Under the pieces are notes generated by a model, which was not told the origin of the DNA, did not search any database, and was given only the letters and a program-made list of their open reading frames with translations. Shown one piece after another: positions 1 to 5,927 of a stretch of 9,993 nucleotides of DNA. The DNA comes from Proteobacteria bacterium UBA6921 (GTDB lineage Bacteria > Pseudomonadota > Gammaproteobacteria > SG8-11): contig DKAR01000018.1 of the NCBI GenBank assembly GCA_002450895.1, positions 1 to 9,993 of the forward strand, written 5' to 3'. The translations under genes were made by a program, and so were the position numbers. The first letter of the stretch is position 1; each line of letters opens with the position of its first letter.

Positions 1-575
1 ACCCAGTCGCGCATCGCTTCATTCAGCGCATCCTTGAGCGTCTTTGATCCCGAGGTCACCGGGACGACTTCTGCACCAAGCAGCTTCATGCGATACACAT
101 TGATGGCTTGGCGCTTAATGTCTTCGGATCCCATGTACACCACACATTGGAGCCCGAAGCGCGCGGCGACCGTCGCGGTCGCAACGCCATGCTGGCCTGC
201 ACCGGTTTCCGCGATCACGCGTTTCTTTCCCATGCGCTTGGCCAGCAGCGCCTGACCGACCGTGTTATTCACCTTGTGAGCGCCGGTATGATTCAGGTCT
301 TCGCGTTTCAAATAAATCTTTGCGCCACCGAGCTCGCGCGTCCATCGCTCGGCAAAATACAACGGTGAAGGACGACCGACGAAATGCTTCAGATCAAAAT
401 CGAGTTCGGCGATGAAAGAAGGATCCTTCCGGTATTTCTCATACGCAGCACGCAACGCCTCCAGCGGCCCCATCAACGTCTCGGCAACAAAACGTCCACC
501 GTAGGGACCGAAGTGTCCGCGCGCATCGGGAAAGTCGTACCGCTCGATTAATTCTGAAACTTTCGTTGAACTCAC
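1..575 (-). CDS. trpB: Tryptophan synthase beta chain, partial (C-terminal part outside the window)
   Basis: Catalyses the PLP-dependent condensation of indole with L-serine to tryptophan, in the cytoplasmic alpha2-beta2 complex with TrpA. About 191 codons are present, roughly the N-terminal half of a family member of about 400 residues. Visible landmarks are the N-terminal GHFGPYGGRFVAETL, the PLP-lysine motif HTGAHKVNN with Lys101 (equivalent to Salmonella Lys87), and ETGAGQHG with Glu123 (equivalent to Salmonella Glu109); both carry the same 14-residue offset. The GTG at 575 is chosen as start because AGGAG lies 5 nt upstream and the conserved region begins about 20 residues in. It is the last visible gene of the truA-trpF-trpB cluster, 20 bp after trpF; trpA probably follows outside the window. 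The reading frame is intact up to the edge. Identification is very secure. Confidence 0.97.
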   Translation of the reverse strand, partial: MSSTKVSELIERYDFPDARGHFGPYGGRFVAETLMGPLEALRAAYEKYRKDPSFIAELDFDLKHFVGRPSPLYFAERWTRELGGAKIYLKREDLNHTGAHKVNNTVGQALLAKRMGKKRVIAETGAGQHGVATATVAARFGLQCVVYMGSEDIKRQAINVYRMKLLGAEVVPVTSGSKTLKDALNEAMRDW

Positions 576-580
576 AAAAT

Positions 581-585
581 CTCCT
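581..585 (-). promoter_or_regulatory. Ribosome binding site of trpB
   Basis: AGGAG on the minus strand, 5 nt before the GTG at 575, inside the 20-bp trpF-trpB spacer. It is the clearest Shine-Dalgarno in the cluster and supports the non-ATG start of trpB. Confidence 0.7.
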
Positions 586-595
586 GACCGTACTT

Positions 596-1213
596 TCAAT
601 TCACTGCACCCACCGAACGCACAAACGCTTCGATGAGTTCCGGATTCTTTTTTCCCTTTTCACTCTCAACGCCGCCGCTGACGTCGACTGCATAGGGCTG
701 CGTGCGGGCAATCGCGTCTGCGACATTCGAAGGCGTCAATCCTCCCGCGAGGATCATCGGCACGTCGAGCTTTGGAATCGACGACCAATCGAACGTTTGT
801 CCCGTGCCGCCCGGCACGCCTTCCACATACGTGTCGAGAAGAATCCCTTGCGCCGATTCGTACTGCGAAACCAGTTCGCGAATGTCGACCGCGGACTTCA
901 TCCGGATCGCTTTGATATAGGGACGATCAAACCGCTCGCAGTGGTCGACGCTTTCGTCGCCATGAAACTGAATGACGTCGATCGGAACTTGATCGAGTAC
1001 ATCCCACACGTGCGCTTCGGATGGATCGACGAACAAACCGACTTTCGTAATGAACGGAGGCAGCGCGTCGGCAATTTCCGCCGCCTGTTGCAACGCGACG
1101 TTGCGCGGGCTGGGACCATAAAAAACCAGGCCGATTGCGTCCGCGCCACATTTCGCCGCCGCGATGGCATCTTCAGGCCGGGTTATTCCACAGATTTTCA
1201 CGCGTACGCGCAT
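596..1213 (-). CDS. trpF: Phosphoribosylanthranilate isomerase
   Basis: Converts N-(5-phosphoribosyl)anthranilate to CdRP (an Amadori rearrangement), the third step of tryptophan synthesis from chorismate, in the cytoplasm. The 205 residues match the normal single-domain TIM-barrel length. The general base Cys8 lies in VKICGIT at the end of strand 1, and the general acid Asp127 lies in GILLDTY. Phosphate-binding loops are seen as ILAGGLTPSNV and VDVSGGVES near the C-terminus, and FHGDE at about 83-87 is typical of the family. It is monofunctional, not fused to TrpC, as in lineages with split trp operons. It starts 12 bp after truA and ends 20 bp before trpB. I see no good Shine-Dalgarno upstream of the ATG, so translation may depend on coupling to truA. 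A long plus-strand frame opposite it is a shadow. Confidence 0.96.
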   Translation of the reverse strand: MRVRVKICGITRPEDAIAAAKCGADAIGLVFYGPSPRNVALQQAAEIADALPPFITKVGLFVDPSEAHVWDVLDQVPIDVIQFHGDESVDHCERFDRPYIKAIRMKSAVDIRELVSQYESAQGILLDTYVEGVPGGTGQTFDWSSIPKLDVPMILAGGLTPSNVADAIARTQPYAVDVSGGVESEKGKKNPELIEAFVRSVGAVN

Positions 1214-1225
1214 AAGCGCGAAAGT

Positions 1226-2005
1226 TTACCAGACACCCGTCGGCAGTGTCAGGCGAGGGATATTGAATTCATCCGGATAGGTGGGTTGAACGAAATAAAG
1301 GCCTTCGGGACGGGCCGTTACCCCACCCAACGCCCGATTCCGGGCCTCAAGAACGGCCTTGGCCCATTCCGGAGGCTCCTTGCCCATTCCGATCGCTATA
1401 AGAACGCCCGCGATGTTGCGCACCATATGGTGCAGGAATCCATCGGCTTCAATATCGAGCACAATAAATTCGCCGCGCCGCTCTACCCGTAATTCGTGCA
1501 CCGTCTTCACCGGCGATTTCGCCTGGCACTCTTGCGCCCGGTACGAAGAGAAATCATGCGTTCCAACAAAGTAAGTGGCGGCCAGCGCCATGCGCGCCAC
1601 GTCCAGCTCATGGTGAACCCACGTTACGCGATTCAAATAAAGCGGCGAATGGGTCAATCGACAGTGGATCACGTAGCGGTAGCGGCGTCGCATCGCGCGA
1701 AAGCGCGCATGGAATTCGTCCGACACGGGAAGGACCCAACGCAATGCGACGTCCGACGGCAAATTTGAATTAACTCCGAGCAACCATGATCGTGTCTGTC
1801 GCTCGGCTGATGTGTCAAAGTGCGCCACTTGCTGCATGGCGTGTACACCCGCATCTGTTCGTCCTGCCGCCACTGCCGAGACAGGATGATCAGCAACTTT
1901 CGACAATGCCTCCTCAATTACTTGTTGAATCGTGTACGCATGCCCCTGTCGCTGCCAGCCGGCGAATGGCACGCCTGAATATTCGATTCCGATTGCGATG
2001 CGCAT
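1226..2005 (-). CDS. truA: tRNA pseudouridine(38-40) synthase TruA
   Basis: Isomerises uridines 38-40 in the anticodon stem-loop of many tRNAs to pseudouridine, as a cytoplasmic homodimer. The 259 residues are close to the family norm. The N-terminal motif GIEYSGVPFAGWQRQ is diagnostic. The catalytic aspartate is Asp51 in AAGRTDAGVHA (Asp60 in E. coli). FHARFRAMRRRYRYVI and the later GFLHHMVRNIAGVLI are further conserved blocks. The C-terminal APPEGLYF-like element appears as ARPEGLYFVQP. The ATG lies 5 bp after the stop of the EcfT-like gene and trpF follows 12 bp downstream, so cotranscription is likely. A truA-trpF neighbourhood is common in gammaproteobacteria, where the gene upstream is often fimV; here that place is taken by an EcfT-like gene. 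Confidence 0.97.
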   Translation of the reverse strand: MRIAIGIEYSGVPFAGWQRQGHAYTIQQVIEEALSKVADHPVSAVAAGRTDAGVHAMQQVAHFDTSAERQTRSWLLGVNSNLPSDVALRWVLPVSDEFHARFRAMRRRYRYVIHCRLTHSPLYLNRVTWVHHELDVARMALAATYFVGTHDFSSYRAQECQAKSPVKTVHELRVERRGEFIVLDIEADGFLHHMVRNIAGVLIAIGMGKEPPEWAKAVLEARNRALGGVTARPEGLYFVQPTYPDEFNIPRLTLPTGVW

Positions 2006-2010
2006 TCAAT

Positions 2011-2715
2011 TCAACCCAGTTTGTCGATTGACCGGGCCACGACGAAGGCCGCCACCACGACAACGGGAATTGCCCATTGAAACCACGGCAAGCGGCGCAT
2101 CGGCTTCACCTGAAGTGAAATTAAAGGTTGTCGCTCTGCATCATCGATCACCGACGTGAACACTCGCTGCGTTCCAATACCGATTTCCTCGATGCGCTCT
2201 CGTAGCGGAATTGTTCCCGGTTTCAACCTTGGCATCATCGCCTGAATGCGTGGCACCGCATCAAGCACCAGGAGCAGCCGCACCGAAAAACGCTGTGGAT
2301 CCAACCCGATCCAGCGCAAAGGACGGGCCATCCAGAGAATCGCCGCCAGCAAATCATCGCGAGACGTTGCCTGAATCAGCAGACTCACCGCGAAAATCAT
2401 CAAGACCAGCGCGAACACACGCAACGAACCTTGCATGACGCCTTCCCAGGTTGGAAGCCACGCCGTGTATTCACTGCCGAGGGAATGTCCGGGCGTAAAC
2501 CAGAAATAAAAGATCACGATCGACGCAAAGATCCAGCGCATTCGTACGGTCATGCGCCACGCCTGCGCCAACGACGCTGGCGCGAACAAAATATAACCGC
2601 AGCCCAACAGGCTGGCGCCGACAACAACCCCGGCGGGCGTACCCATCGATACGGCGGCACCAAACACGAGTAACGTGATTATGCGAATGCGTGGATCGAT
2701 CGACATGGCGCGCAT
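2011..2715 (-). CDS. CbiQ/EcfT-like energy-coupling transmembrane protein
   Basis: A hydrophobic protein of 234 residues that resembles the T component of energy-coupling factor (ECF) vitamin or metal transporters, which links ATPase subunits to a substrate-binding S subunit in the inner membrane. It shows two N-terminal hydrophobic segments (about 10-46), further ones at about 60-75 and 95-117, and one near the C-terminus (212-227). Between them is a charged cytoplasmic region whose pattern, ARPLRWIGLDPQRF followed by LLLVLDAVPRI, matches the EcfT coupling region. I do not see a clean Ala-Arg-Gly coupling motif, so function in a complete transporter is uncertain. No ATPase or S-component gene is visible nearby. 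The start is ambiguous: GTG 2730, ATG 2715 (AGGT 3 nt upstream) or ATG 2706. I prefer 2715. It ends 5 bp before truA. Confidence 0.72.
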   Translation of the reverse strand: MRAMSIDPRIRIITLLVFGAAVSMGTPAGVVVGASLLGCGYILFAPASLAQAWRMTVRMRWIFASIVIFYFWFTPGHSLGSEYTAWLPTWEGVMQGSLRVFALVLMIFAVSLLIQATSRDDLLAAILWMARPLRWIGLDPQRFSVRLLLVLDAVPRIQAMMPRLKPGTIPLRERIEEIGIGTQRVFTSVIDDAERQPLISLQVKPMRRLPWFQWAIPVVVVAAFVVARSIDKLG

Positions 2716-2801
2716 TCTACCTGAGAACACGGCCGTATCTGAGGCCTCTCCGATTGGGACATTAGAAACGTGGCGATCCCCCGCCTCCGACGTCTGCCAG
2801 T

Positions 2802-4085
2802 CTACCCGCTCTGGTCAAGCCGACTTTGCAGGCTTTTTCCTTCCAGCCCCTTTGCAATAGCGGCGTCGATCTCCTTAATGAGCTGTTCGGTCTCTTCGTC
2901 CCCAATGCCGCCACCGCGCGCGCCGGACCACAGTTCGGCCAACGATAACGTCGCTGCTGAACGGGCGGGAACGTAACGCGCAGGCGTTTCATCCGAACGG
3001 ATGGCGTATCCGAGCTTGATAAGTTTATTGCAGGCGTCAAGCATCGTGTATTCATCCACGGCAAATTGCTCGGACAACTCGGCGACATCCGGAGCGGGCG
3101 CTCCGGCCGCATGCGTTCGCGCAATCGACAACATGGCACGCAACATCAGCCGATCGATAGTCAGATAACGTTCCTGTTCGGCAATTCGCCGCAACACGAC
3201 GGCGCGAGGATGCTGGACAAAGTAGGCGATGCGCACCCCGAACAACAAAATGAGCCAGCTTACGTAAACCCAAATCAGGAACAGCACAAGCGCGGCGAAA
3301 CCGGAATAAAACGCCGTGTACGTTGCCGAGCCGGCGACCAAAGACGCAAAAAGCGCTCCGGCGAGCATCCAGAGCCCGCCCGCGATTAAACCGCCCAGCA
3401 TGGCGGGAACCCATTTGACGCGCGTGTTCGGAATAAAAATGTACGCCAGCGTACAGGCCGTCACAACCATGGCATAGGAAATCGATTTCGCACCCGCCGC
3501 GAGAATCAGTCCCCATGTGCTTGTTGCGGCGAGCTTCTGTATCACGGCGGTACTCATGGCGGACGCGGTCAAACTGATCGACGAAACGACAAGCACCGGC
3601 CCAACGAGCAATACGGCGAGGTAATCACTGAAACGTCGCACCGGTGAGCGCGGGCGGTCAACACCCCAGAGATCGTTAAATGCGAGCTCGAGCTGAATCA
3701 GCAATTCAATTGCGGTGTACACCAGGAATGCCAGGCCCACTACACCCAGTACGCCGACTTTCAAGCTGCCGATGAACTCCATCAACTGGGATGTCAGTTC
3801 GATACCCTTGGGGCCCAACGGCGCGAGAAACTGCAGCAAGGCCGGTTCGAGTTGACGATGGATGCCAATCGTTTTCAGCACCGAGAACACCAGCGCGAGC
3901 ATCGGCACCAGGGCCAGCAACGTCGTGTAGACCATGCTCTTAGCGCGCACACCGAAGCGACCGGTAAAAACATCACGCGCAACCAAATACAACATGCGAG
4001 CCAGCCAAACGGCATTCTGCTGCAGCGGCGTCTGTGTCGGACCCCGCTCGCGCCAAATGAAATCAAAAAGTCGCGTATGCAACAT
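2802..4085 (-). CDS. YihY/BrkB-family (UPF0761) inner membrane protein with C-terminal cytoplasmic domain
   Basis: A 427-residue polytopic membrane protein; the molecular role of the family is unsettled, despite the BrkB name and its old link to RNase BN. About six membrane segments fall near residues 50-71, 110-131, 155-177, 201-219, 226-251 and 262-286. Family signatures are FNDLWGVDRPRSPVRR (136-151), PNTRVKWVPAMLGGLIAGGLW (219-239) and the last-helix block from YTAFYSGFAAL to GVRIAYFVQHP. Residues about 300-427 form a soluble tail with a winged-helix-like portion (VAELSEQFAVDEYTMLDACN, then LIKLGYAI) and a charged C-terminus, as in the long form of the family. The ATG at 4085 overlaps the stop of the preceding lipoprotein gene in TAATG, which fixes the start and suggests translational coupling. 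The frame stays open 45 codons further upstream, but that part overlaps the lipoprotein gene and has no family similarity. Confidence 0.9.
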   Translation of the reverse strand: MLHTRLFDFIWRERGPTQTPLQQNAVWLARMLYLVARDVFTGRFGVRAKSMVYTTLLALVPMLALVFSVLKTIGIHRQLEPALLQFLAPLGPKGIELTSQLMEFIGSLKVGVLGVVGLAFLVYTAIELLIQLELAFNDLWGVDRPRSPVRRFSDYLAVLLVGPVLVVSSISLTASAMSTAVIQKLAATSTWGLILAAGAKSISYAMVVTACTLAYIFIPNTRVKWVPAMLGGLIAGGLWMLAGALFASLVAGSATYTAFYSGFAALVLFLIWVYVSWLILLFGVRIAYFVQHPRAVVLRRIAEQERYLTIDRLMLRAMLSIARTHAAGAPAPDVAELSEQFAVDEYTMLDACNKLIKLGYAIRSDETPARYVPARSAATLSLAELWSGARGGGIGDEETEQLIKEIDAAIAKGLEGKSLQSRLDQSG

Positions 4086-4912
4086 TAACGACGTGGTGTG
4101 ATTGATTGTCTTGCTTCGCGCAAGGTGCGGTACCGTCGTGCATCTGGCACGGCGACCCACGCAGCGGTGGTCAAACCCGCAGCCGTTCGAGTTCCCAGCC
4201 GCAGCCGGTAGGCTCTCCACTGATCAAGTGGAGTATCGTCGGCTAGCGCATCAGATCCCGAATTGCGCGACCAACGGCCGTCAATTTCAATGTGGGTACG
4301 CCCTCGTCCTGCACCCCCAAGCTGAGCGTCGAATGCGAGTTGGTAGTTCAGGGAAGCATCATTCTCGCGCGTTGCGCTCGCGCGGATATTCCAGGGTGGA
4401 TAATAAATACGCGAGGTATTTGTCGTTTCCGTATGGATGGGATCGCCGTGGTCTTCAACCACGACGCGCATCGAACCCTGCAGCCCCAACGGGCCCTGAG
4501 CAAACGCCTGCTCAAGAACGTTGACCACCAATTGTTGCTTGAGCATCAGATCATCAACGTAATCCAGTTCCGCACCGCCAGGAACCGACAACTGGTTCAT
4601 TAGCAACAACTGATCTTCCAAAAAAAGAATTTCGCCGCGCACCACACTGCCCGGTACGACCGAAACAAAATGACGAACGCCCTCGTTCGAAAAATCATAT
4701 TTCCAGTGATCGACCCCGCGCGGCTCACGCCAGTGCATCTCCAACGTCGTAAAGTCACGCCAGGAGTTCCCCAGGCGCACCATTGTGGGCAGCGGCGGTG
4801 CGCGGTCCGGCTCAAGCGAGGACCGTTTGGCCGCTTCACATCCGCCTAACATCGCGGCACAGAACATCGCAAAACTGGCGAACAGACCGAAATGACTAGA
4901 AAATTTTCCCAT
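4085..4912 (-). CDS. Putative outer-membrane lipoprotein of unknown function
   Basis: A 275-residue protein with a lipoprotein signal peptide: MGKFSSHFG, a hydrophobic stretch (10-22), then lipobox L22-G-G-C25. Residue +2 after the cysteine is Glu rather than Asp, so outer-membrane sorting is predicted. The mature part is mixed alpha/beta with no domain I recognise; it has many Trp/Tyr residues and a segment around 115-140 (YVDDLMLKQQLVVNVLEQAF) that looks like an amphipathic helix. The start at ATG 4912 is supported by AGGGA 7 nt upstream, by the signal peptide beginning there, and by a sigma-70-like promoter at 4939-4967 that lies inside the alternative longer frame starting at 5065. The stop overlaps the start of the BrkB-family gene, so the two are probably made together. 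Their functional link is unknown. Confidence 0.78.
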   Translation of the reverse strand: MGKFSSHFGLFASFAMFCAAMLGGCEAAKRSSLEPDRAPPLPTMVRLGNSWRDFTTLEMHWREPRGVDHWKYDFSNEGVRHFVSVVPGSVVRGEILFLEDQLLLMNQLSVPGGAELDYVDDLMLKQQLVVNVLEQAFAQGPLGLQGSMRVVVEDHGDPIHTETTNTSRIYYPPWNIRASATRENDASLNYQLAFDAQLGGAGRGRTHIEIDGRWSRNSGSDALADDTPLDQWRAYRLRLGTRTAAGLTTAAWVAVPDARRYRTLREARQSITPRR

Positions 4913-5106
4913 GGCATATCCCTGGATCCATTCCTTAAATCCTAGACGCTGTTCAAGCCTGTGCCAATAAACGCGTCGTTTCATACCCGGCAATTCAGCG
5001 CCTCTTAAGCGCCATGTGTTGCATTTCGCTACCTTGCGGCGCAAAGACTTCCAGAAGTCATACAAAACAGTTCATAATTCCGCGCGGCAACAAAAGGATT
5101 TGTGTC
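4913..5106. other. Divergent intergenic region between two lipoprotein genes
   Basis: 194 bp between oppositely transcribed lipoprotein genes. It holds the leftward sigma-70-like promoter at 4939-4967 and the Shine-Dalgarno sequences of both genes. For the rightward gene, only a weak promoter candidate (CATAAT at 5073-5078 with a poor -35) is seen. No operator palindrome stands out. Confidence 0.6.
4939..4967 (-). promoter_or_regulatory. Sigma-70-like promoter for the lipoprotein-BrkB transcript
   Basis: On the minus strand, TTGGCA (4967-4962, 5/6 to TTGACA) is followed after exactly 17 nt by TAGGAT (4944-4939, 4/6 to TATAAT). Transcription would start near 4932, giving a leader of about 20 nt with AGGGA before the ATG at 4912. 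Predicted by eye only. Confidence 0.5.
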
Positions 5107-5901
5107 ATGAACGATTGGAGCAGATTTCACTTCCTGGCCGCCGCATTAATAGCGATCAGCCTTTCCGCGTGCGGCGGCGGTGGCTCGGGTGGCGGACGCG
5201 ACCCCGGTTCTTCTACGACGGGCTCCAGCACGGGTAGCGACACCACCGGTTCTACAACCGGCAATGGTCAAGGCGCCGATGGCGGAACGGGCAGCACGTC
5301 GGGCGGAGGATCAACCGGCGGATCCGGAACGGGTACGGGATCATCCTCTGGTGGTGGCGGAAGCGATCCGGGCACCGGCTCCGGGACAGGCGGCGGAACG
5401 GATACCGGTTCCGGGTCTTCAACGGTCTCCGTCAATCTTCCCTTTGACTGCCCCGCAGATCCGAATAGTTTTGAAGGGTGCTGGGTGTCAGAAATCTGCG
5501 GTTCGGATGTCGCATCCTATACCAGCTACCGGACCGTGCTTTGGTTCAATGGCGGCACGCTGCGCCCGCTTCGAGTTGCATGGGGAACCGCCAGCTGTCC
5601 ACCGCTGGATGCGCCGAGCGTTATTCCGGATTCTTACCAGCCGCAATTTGCATTCGGAAGTCCAGTCGCAACGACGACCCAAGGCCTAACGGGAATTCTT
5701 CTCGATCTTGACGGCGGGAAAACCAAAACAGTCGCGGCGGATCTTTCTCAATTGAAGGTATTTCCGGTACAGCGGCTGTGCTTCCATGTGGGTCATTTTG
5801 ATGCGACTCAAGGCATCGTCCCCGGTTCACAACGGGCAGAAACGGGACCCTACACGATTGACAGTACGAACTGTTTACAGCGACACCTGAAAAATCCGTA
5901 A
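5107..5901 (+). CDS. Putative lipoprotein with Gly/Ser/Thr-rich linker and unknown C-terminal domain
   Basis: 264 residues. The signal peptide MNDWSRFHFLAAALIAISLSAC has lipobox L19-S-A-C22, followed directly by a glycine run. Residues 23-106 are almost entirely Gly, Ser, Thr and Asp, a flexible surface linker. The rest (107-264) is a compact domain with six cysteines (115, 125, 131, 164, 225, 256), including FEGCWVSEICG, so disulfides are plausible for an exported protein. I do not recognise the domain and assign no function. The ATG at 5107 is chosen over the upstream frame opening at 5014 because the signal peptide begins there and AAAGGA lies 8 nt upstream. It is transcribed away from the other lipoprotein gene across a 194-bp gap and converges with the chemoreceptor gene, with 5 bp between their stop codons. 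Confidence 0.8.
   Translation: MNDWSRFHFLAAALIAISLSACGGGGSGGGRDPGSSTTGSSTGSDTTGSTTGNGQGADGGTGSTSGGGSTGGSGTGTGSSSGGGGSDPGTGSGTGGGTDTGSGSSTVSVNLPFDCPADPNSFEGCWVSEICGSDVASYTSYRTVLWFNGGTLRPLRVAWGTASCPPLDAPSVIPDSYQPQFAFGSPVATTTQGLTGILLDLDGGKTKTVAADLSQLKVFPVQRLCFHVGHFDATQGIVPGSQRAETGPYTIDSTNCLQRHLKNP
5173..5424 (+). repeat. Low-complexity Gly/Ser/Thr coding tract
   Basis: About 84 codons dominated by GGC/GGA/GGT, ACG/ACC and TCC/AGC, with irregular near-repeats of motifs such as GSGTGTGSS and TGSGTGGG. It encodes the linker between the lipid anchor and the C-terminal domain. The units are not a regular tandem array. Confidence 0.75.
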
Positions 5902-5927
5902 CGCGATCACACTCTAAAACGCGTTAC
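5898..5927. terminator. Inverted repeat across two convergent gene ends, possible bidirectional terminator
   Basis: Perfect 8-bp arms GTAACGCG (5898-5905) and CGCGTTAC (5920-5927) are separated by a 14-nt loop. The arms and loop cover the stop codons of both the plus-strand lipoprotein and the minus-strand chemoreceptor. There is no U-run on either side, so efficient intrinsic termination is doubtful. Confidence 0.35.

Noticed and set aside
566..1492. Plus-strand open frame of 308 codons opposite trpF and truA
   Set aside because: It lies entirely opposite two genes with clear catalytic motifs, has an Arg-rich non-protein-like composition and no recognisable domain: a shadow frame.
2716..2801. 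Promoter or terminator between the BrkB-family gene and the EcfT-like gene
   Set aside because: No convincing -35/-10 pair or stem with U-run is visible; GAGGCCTC is a bare palindrome without a loop. Readthrough from upstream is possible.
4086..4220. 45-codon upstream extension of the BrkB-family gene
   Set aside because: It overlaps the lipoprotein gene, has no family similarity, and the TAATG junction gives a natural start at 4085.
4913..5065. 51-codon upstream extension of the minus-strand lipoprotein
   Set aside because: The signal peptide and Shine-Dalgarno point to 4912, and the predicted promoter lies within the extension.
5049..5078. Promoter for the plus-strand lipoprotein (TTCCAG, 18 nt, CATAAT)
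   Set aside because: The -10 is good but the -35 matches only 2 of 6 positions; too weak to annotate.
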